A DNA stretch of 64,000 bases from Dallia pectoralis (Eukaryota > Chordata > Actinopteri > Esociformes > Umbridae), in NCBI GenBank assembly GCA_029465975.1, contig CM055755.1, forward strand, positions 4,907,138 to 4,971,137. Direction: 5' to 3'. The notes below the pieces were generated by a model that saw nothing but the letters and a program-made list of their open reading frames with translations, was not told where the DNA came from and made no database searches. The position numbers and the translations under genes are program-made. This document shows positions 59,027-64,000 of this stretch, piece by piece (position 1 is the stretch's first letter; each line of letters opens with the position of its first letter).

Positions 59027-59719
59027 GGTTACTGAATTGGTTCCTTCTAGGCAGCAGGTCAGTGAGGGAACAATAGGTTCAACACCACATCCGAGAGGGC
59101 AGATGGTGACCCCGCCTTCTGAACAATGGGATGGGGGTTATGCATTGAGAGTCATCCACTTCTGGTCTACATCACACAGGCTTTAGCCTTTCACTTACAG
59201 CACAGAAGGAGAGCCGCGTAGGTTTTACGGGAAAGCTCATAGCCCATATTGCTGGAATGGAGGGGTTTACCCTAGGCCATCTGTTTCCAAATTACCAGAT
59301 GAAAGCGACGGCTTTGATGGAAAAATACAGAGATCGCTGGCTTACCTATAATGTTTGCTGTGTCAGTGCTGACACTCTGTATACAACGTGGGTTAGCAGT
59401 TATTTTCTTGGTGTTTATTAAAAGCCACGGTTTGATAAAAGTGTCCAACTTACTTATCTGTTAACTGCTTCTCCTGTCTATAGTTTGTGTGCATTCACTG
59501 AATGACATCCGTATGCACAGATAATTGTGCTGTTCCACATTTTTTTTGTTTCTTTCTGTTATTCTGCTTTTGTTGGTAACTAAGTTGGTACCACACCCAA
59601 ACGTGTCACAGATTCCTCCAGTCTGTTCTGCTCTCTTGGTTCTTATATCCCAACATGGAATTATCATCCCGGCCCAAACGGGCGACGACTGCGCATCCCC
59701 TGTAGTCTAGTTCCTCTCT

Positions 59720-59842
59720 TTTGGTTCTAGGTGGAACAGTCCTGGTTTCTTGGGTTGTTTTTCTTATAGCAAATGTGGCTTGGCCAAATGAGCCATGCAT
59801 TGTTGTTGGGAAAGGGCTGTATAAAATTGATTTGACTGACAC
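59720..59842 (+). mobile_element. Possible retroelement 3' tail
   Basis: TTTTGGTTCTAGGTGG, CATTGTTGTTGGGAAAGGGC and TGTATAAAATTGATTTGACT resemble the 3' tail of abundant fish retroelements that end in TAAATAAATTTGATTGA-like repeats. It is partial and directly adjoins the SINE at 59.86 kb. Confidence 0.35.
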
Positions 59843-59860
59843 CTGATATTTTTCCGGTAC

Positions 59861-60108
59861 GTAAATGCTGCACTTTTATATAGCGCTTTTATCCAAAGCG
59901 CTTCACAGATCCTGCGTCACATTCACCCATTCACACATTCACCCACTCATTCATACACTGACGACCGCGTCTACCATGCAAGGCGACTGCAGGCTCGCCA
60001 GGAGCAGCTGGGGTTAGGAGTCTTGCTCATGGACACCTCGACAATTTCCCAGGAGGAACCGGGGATCGAACCACCAACCGAATCAACCCACTGAACCACT
60101 GCCGCCCC
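59861..60108 (-). mobile_element. tRNA-derived SINE
   Basis: Read on the minus strand, the element starts GGGGCGGCAGTGGTTCAGTG. It has an A-box-like TGGTTCAGTGGGTT (complement of 60085-60098) and a perfect B box GGTTCGATCCC (complement of 60062-60072), as in Pol III promoters. The body continues TGAGCAAGACTCCTAACCCC and GCCTTGCATGGTAGACGCGG, and the tail is AAGCGCTATATAAAAGTGCA, an L2-like 3' end shared by many fish SINEs. The length is about 248 bases and it appears full-length. It is a SINE and not a functional tRNA gene. Confidence 0.82.
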
Positions 60109-62580
60109 GTCTTGTCCACTATTTTTAGAAACAGGTTAGGTGGGACTGTCTGTAGATAAAAGACAATTTATTCATCAAAAAGTGCTTCACCTATAACATA
60201 CATTTTACAATATAAACTGTGATTGATATCACATATTGTATCGTACGACAACCTCAATACAGTAAATTGTGTAATGTTGAGAAAAGAAAACAAAACAGCT
60301 GTTTTTTACAGTCCAATCTTGCTTGCTTTTTCACCATACTTACCACACGGGGAGCTGAAACAACAGGATCCATCTGCTCAACAACAGACTGGTATAATCA
60401 GCTTTACCGCCCACATCTGCCCGGTCAGTCCAGGCTTTTGATTCGGACCAAAGGGTCACGGCTGTATATAGTGCTTTTCTATTCTCCTCAGTAATCAGGC
60501 AAAACACAAATCCTAACATACATGTTCCACTGAGACTGAGTGTGTTCATGTGAACTAAGAACCGTTGACAGCTCCTGACTTAGGTGTACCTTCTATAACA
60601 TGCATGCACTTAATCCATACAAGTTGTAGCATCATTTATCAATAATTAATTATATGGAGTCGTCTCTCTCAACACCTCATAATATGTGGGACACTATTAT
60701 TACATAATTATATGGTGTAGCCTAGAAATGCATTTTCCCTTTTCCATTTCCGTCAACAAGACAGCTCTAATAAATCCCAAATTGAGACTGCATTTCCAGA
60801 ATGTTCTCTTCCAGATAACGTAGAAATGTAAACCTGTCCTGCATAAATATTGGTGAAGGGACCTTTCTTTCTACTTTTGGCATACCCTCAAGATTGTATT
60901 CAAAATGAAATATTTACTTCAAGCAATTAGTTGTTTTTTTAGTATATTTGTGAAAACATTCATATTCCAATTCAAAGATGACAGTTTTTTTTTAAATAAA
61001 TTGTCTCCCAAACGTATTTAAACAAATGCACTTGTGTGGGTTAGGTCAAAGGGTATGTCCCATATTTCTTGCACACAAACAACATTTGGCTTTTGACTGT
61101 AAAAGCTTGTCTGTGTTTCTGCTAATTTTGTGCAAATTTAAATTAATGGTAAATGAGTGTATGTTGATTCATATTTGGTTTACCTAAATACAAGCATTCA
61201 TATGTTTCCAATAACTTCCACATTAATGACGATACTGCCACCTGAAACAAAAGCTAAACCTTTTAATGTTGACATATTAACATTTTAAACACACTTTGTC
61301 TCCCCTTGATCAGTATCAGAGCATCATTGTCAAATACATTAACAAAAAACAACTACAAGGAATTTGCTCTGGCCCTTTAGTGCAAAAGAAAATTACAAAA
61401 TAATACAAAAACAAATAATGACCACTATAAATACTCCAAAATTGTGTAAAATTGTCCAGTGATGTTATGTGTGAATGTGGGGTGTACTCATATAGAGTAT
61501 TCATTTCTGAACAGAACATTTTTTAAATCCAAACGTTGGAGTCTAGTTGAAGATGCTACTCACTTCCAATACCGCCTCAAAATGCTTGTTTGTACCTTGT
61601 TTTAGGTTGTGAAAACCAAAGTAATCAGCATTTCTATCAACAGGGAAATACCCCTATATTTACCACAATCAACCGTCAAAGAAAAATAGCGCAAGCAACA
61701 TCTGTTAACCCATATAGCATGAACGTCACACCTTATAAAAACCTTAAGAATGTTCTTAATAACAATGCAATGAAATGCTTAGATCTCGCCCTCCCCAACA
61801 TTGCAATACAATAAAATAAAAAGAGAGACAGAGAAAATAATGAAAAAAAAGTAAATAATAATAAACTCTATAGGCCCGATATATGCCACGTATTCCAACA
61901 CATCAAGCGGGGTATTCTATGAGAGGACAGAGATGGATCACTGCTGGGAATTTCACAGCAACGTGAAATTGGGTGAGATTCCTCCTTTTCTAGGGCACGG
62001 TCGGCGCAATGTCACCTTGACGAGAATCTGAAGGAGCACAAGGGGGGGTTAAGCATCTGTCTGGACTGGACCGGCAGACAGGGTGTGTGTGTGTGTGTGC
62101 GTGTGTGCATGTGTGTGTGTGAGAGAGGCAGTAAAGCCCGGGCGAAGACAGATTGCGCGCACGGAGGATCCCTACATTTGGTTTCTTCCGCACAGAGATC
62201 ATGGCCGGATTCCGCACAGGTAGTAGCCCATTATAGACCGCCACGTTTCCGGTGGTTTTACAAAATGTTGTTTTCTCGTTTTTTTCAATTTCACAATTGT
62301 GTTCATAGGCCTACTGTAATGACAACGGTGGACTACATTGTGACACAATAAACTATTAACTCTCAAGTAGCATAGGTGGGCATTATAAAAAAATATCAAC
62401 ATAAATATAACAACAATCCACGACTAAACTATTTTCATTGTGACTGTTATTTTTATTTATTTTTTATTTAACTCTCACGGAGAATTCCACTGAAGTAGGG
62501 CAGGAAATTACCGTTTTTTAGTCAGTCTATTTTCACATCTTCTTCTTTTGAGACACCGCCCACCGCCTTCTTTCTTCGAT
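60109..62580. other. Spacer upstream of the nova2 promoter
   Basis: Very AT-rich between 60.6 and 61.9 kb, without a recognised gene. A TG microsatellite lies at 62080-62121. Confidence 0.55.
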
Positions 62581-62706
62581 CACGTGACACACCCAACGTA
62601 TACTCCCGTCGCCTCGGAAAATCCGTCTCGTCCAATCGCGTGTCAGGAGGGGGGCGGCTCGTTTCTCCACATCTGACGGAGATGGATTTTGATCCTCGTG
62701 ACGTCA
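62581..62706 (+). promoter_or_regulatory. nova2: Likely nova2 promoter motif cluster
   Basis: Within 126 bases are an E-box CACGTG (62581-62586, in a TCACGTGAC context), CCAAT (62632-62636), a GC box GGGGCGG (62651-62657) and a perfect palindromic CRE TGACGTCA (62699-62706). CpG density rises sharply here compared with the preceding 2 kb. No clear TATA box follows. Positions 740-870 bases upstream of the nova2 ATG imply a long leader. The assignment is from motifs and position. Confidence 0.6.
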
Positions 62707-62739
62707 CCTTACACCCTGACCTATACAGTCAGTCAGCGT

Positions 62740-63448
62740 GGTGATGCTCTGAACGCGAGACTGCAGCATCCTTCCTGAGAGACTAGGGGGGGAAAAAAAT
62801 CTCATCTCCCTCTTGCTTTGTATCCGTTCTCGGCACTCTTACCCCACTGGACCCTCCTGAAAACCCACCCCTTGCCCTCGCACAACGAACACAGCGGGGT
62901 GTCTTCATGCGCGACGGGAGGACCGGATAGAACATCACATTTTTGTTCCACCACCCTTATTTACCCCTTTATTTATTTCACATCTTTTGTCCGTGTAGGT
63001 TATATGTTTTTCTACACATTTTTATTGTGTTGACCATTGCCTCTATAGCTGCAATTGAGAGGAGCTGCGCACGGTTCTGCATTTTGCTTTATAGGAATAA
63101 AACGCTCTGCATTGTTGCATGGGAATGAAATAACACACACACATGAAGACATAAATGGAAGATTAAATTAGTGGAACGGGATATTTATCGGTCGATTTGT
63201 TGGATTTTTTTCACAGGCTACTCGTCCTATAAGCAGCGTATTGTTCGGTCGGAACAAATAACGCCGAGTCTGCGCAGCATCTTGGTATTCTCCGGTGGGG
63301 TGAGAATTGCGCGCTGGGGCGATTTCATTCGCAAGAAAATACGCATTTTCAATTTCCTACGCGCATCGTCCGATCAAAGACTCCTCGGCAGGCTATACGT
63401 TGCGCCTAAAGGGATCATAAACGCAGTTACCACAAACCCGCATTGAAA
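62740..63448 (+). other. nova2: Presumed nova2 5' untranslated region
   Basis: This region lies between the promoter cluster and the start codon. It has several upstream ATGs, for example one at 62907 opening a 7-codon frame closed by TAG at 62928-62930, which could restrain translation. No splice pair was clear enough to call an intron. The transcription start is unknown. Confidence 0.45.
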
Positions 63449-63608
63449 ATGATGGCCGGCGGGGCAGTGCAGCAGAACGGGATGTTCTCCAATCCGCCGC
63501 ACCATCACAGTCAACAGCCGCACATGGAGTCGGAGCCACCCGATTCGCGCAAACGACCGCTGGAGACGCCGACCGAGGCCAGCAGCACCAAGCGCACCAA
63601 CACGGGAG
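63449..63608 (+). CDS. nova2: NOVA2 RNA-binding protein, first coding exon (rest outside window)
   Basis: Nova proteins are nuclear KH-domain factors that bind YCAY clusters and control neuronal alternative splicing (established). The exon encodes 53 residues beginning MMAGGAVQQNG and ending SSTKRTNTG, plus the first base of a Glu codon, then a GTAAGC donor at 63609. The segment PDSRKRPLETP with the later TKR is the conserved basic N-terminal nuclear-localisation region before the first KH domain, which lies beyond the window. The MMA..QQNG start resembles NOVA1, whereas MESEPPDSRKRPLETP resembles the NOVA2 start. Synteny with eml2 and gpr4 favours nova2. Start choice: ATGATG tandem at 63449; an internal Met at residue 26 (63524) matches the human NOVA2 start. 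Confidence 0.88.
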
Positions 63609-64000
63609 GTAAGCATCCTCTGGGCCTAAAAGATGGGAGATGCAGGGGATCATGTGTAGACCCTGTTTTATCGTGATGCCTCGAGCTGCACTGGGAAATG
63701 AGAAAGGGTGGCACGTTTATTATCATCATCTGGACGTCGCATGCCTCTACTACACGAATCTGAAATTATAGAGTGTTATCTATGCAGCCCGTAAATAATA
63801 AATAGCCATTGGTGGATATCTTGCCACCTGTTGAAAGTATTTTTTCAATAAGTCTATTTATACAAAAAATAATAAGGAAAGTCTTTTGTGTCGACGGAAT
63901 GAAAGACAATGAATGGGGTGATGAGAGACTGCTGATTTGGGGGGAACCCTCTGGTCACATGTAGACCGACACATACATGTCATCGTATTTTGTAACCAAG
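63609..64000 (+). other. nova2: Start of nova2 intron 1
   Basis: A consensus GTAAGC donor opens the intron, and the remaining 390 bases contain no further exon. Continuation is outside the window. Confidence 0.8.

Noticed and set aside
59091..59110. Third CTCF-like motif near GAGAGGGCAGATGG
   Set aside because: Spacing in the core is one base short of the consensus.

Overview
The window looks like a stretch of a teleost fish nuclear chromosome. It has a many-exon vertebrate gene with GT/AG introns, long non-coding spacers, many short tandem repeats, and decayed Tc1/mariner transposons of the kind abundant in salmonid and pike-like genomes. The species cannot be fixed from the sequence; a protacanthopterygian (salmonid/esociform-type) fish is the best guess, and only from the style of the repeats.

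Three protein-coding genes are supported, all on the + strand. (1) Positions 220-12600: eml2, an echinoderm microtubule-associated-protein-like protein. Twenty exons join in a single frame without a break; the first exon(s), with the N-terminal coiled coil, lie left of the window. (2) Positions 43811-44884: gpr4, an intact single-exon proton-sensing GPCR of 357 residues. (3) Positions 63449-63608: the first coding exon of a Nova RNA-binding splicing factor, taken as nova2 because EML2, GPR4 and NOVA2 are neighbours on human 19q13.3; the rest runs off the right edge. The genes act in unrelated processes (microtubule binding, acid sensing, neuronal splicing), so their proximity reflects old synteny and not an operon-like unit.

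Layout: 0-13 kb eml2, with four minisatellites in its introns; 13-42 kb a long spacer with Tc1 remnants (about 26.8, 29.0, 32.2, 33.7 and 36.0 kb), microsatellites and one orphan exon-like block at 19.5 kb; 42.4-45.2 kb gpr4 with a candidate TATA promoter; 45-62.5 kb a second spacer with a dispersed fish repeat at 46.8 kb, an exact 966-bp tandem duplication at 49.8-51.8 kb, a tRNA-derived SINE at 59.9 kb and two CTCF-like motifs; 62.6-64 kb the nova2 promoter, leader, first coding exon and start of intron 1.

No clearly new biological system was found. The most notable observations are a minisatellite that appears to have grown from an eml2 intron-exon junction, the exact 966-bp duplication, a possible internal eml2 promoter with an in-phase alternative first exon, CTCF-like motifs in convergent orientation around gpr4, and a GPR4 histidine substitution. 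All calls were made by reading; no database search was run.
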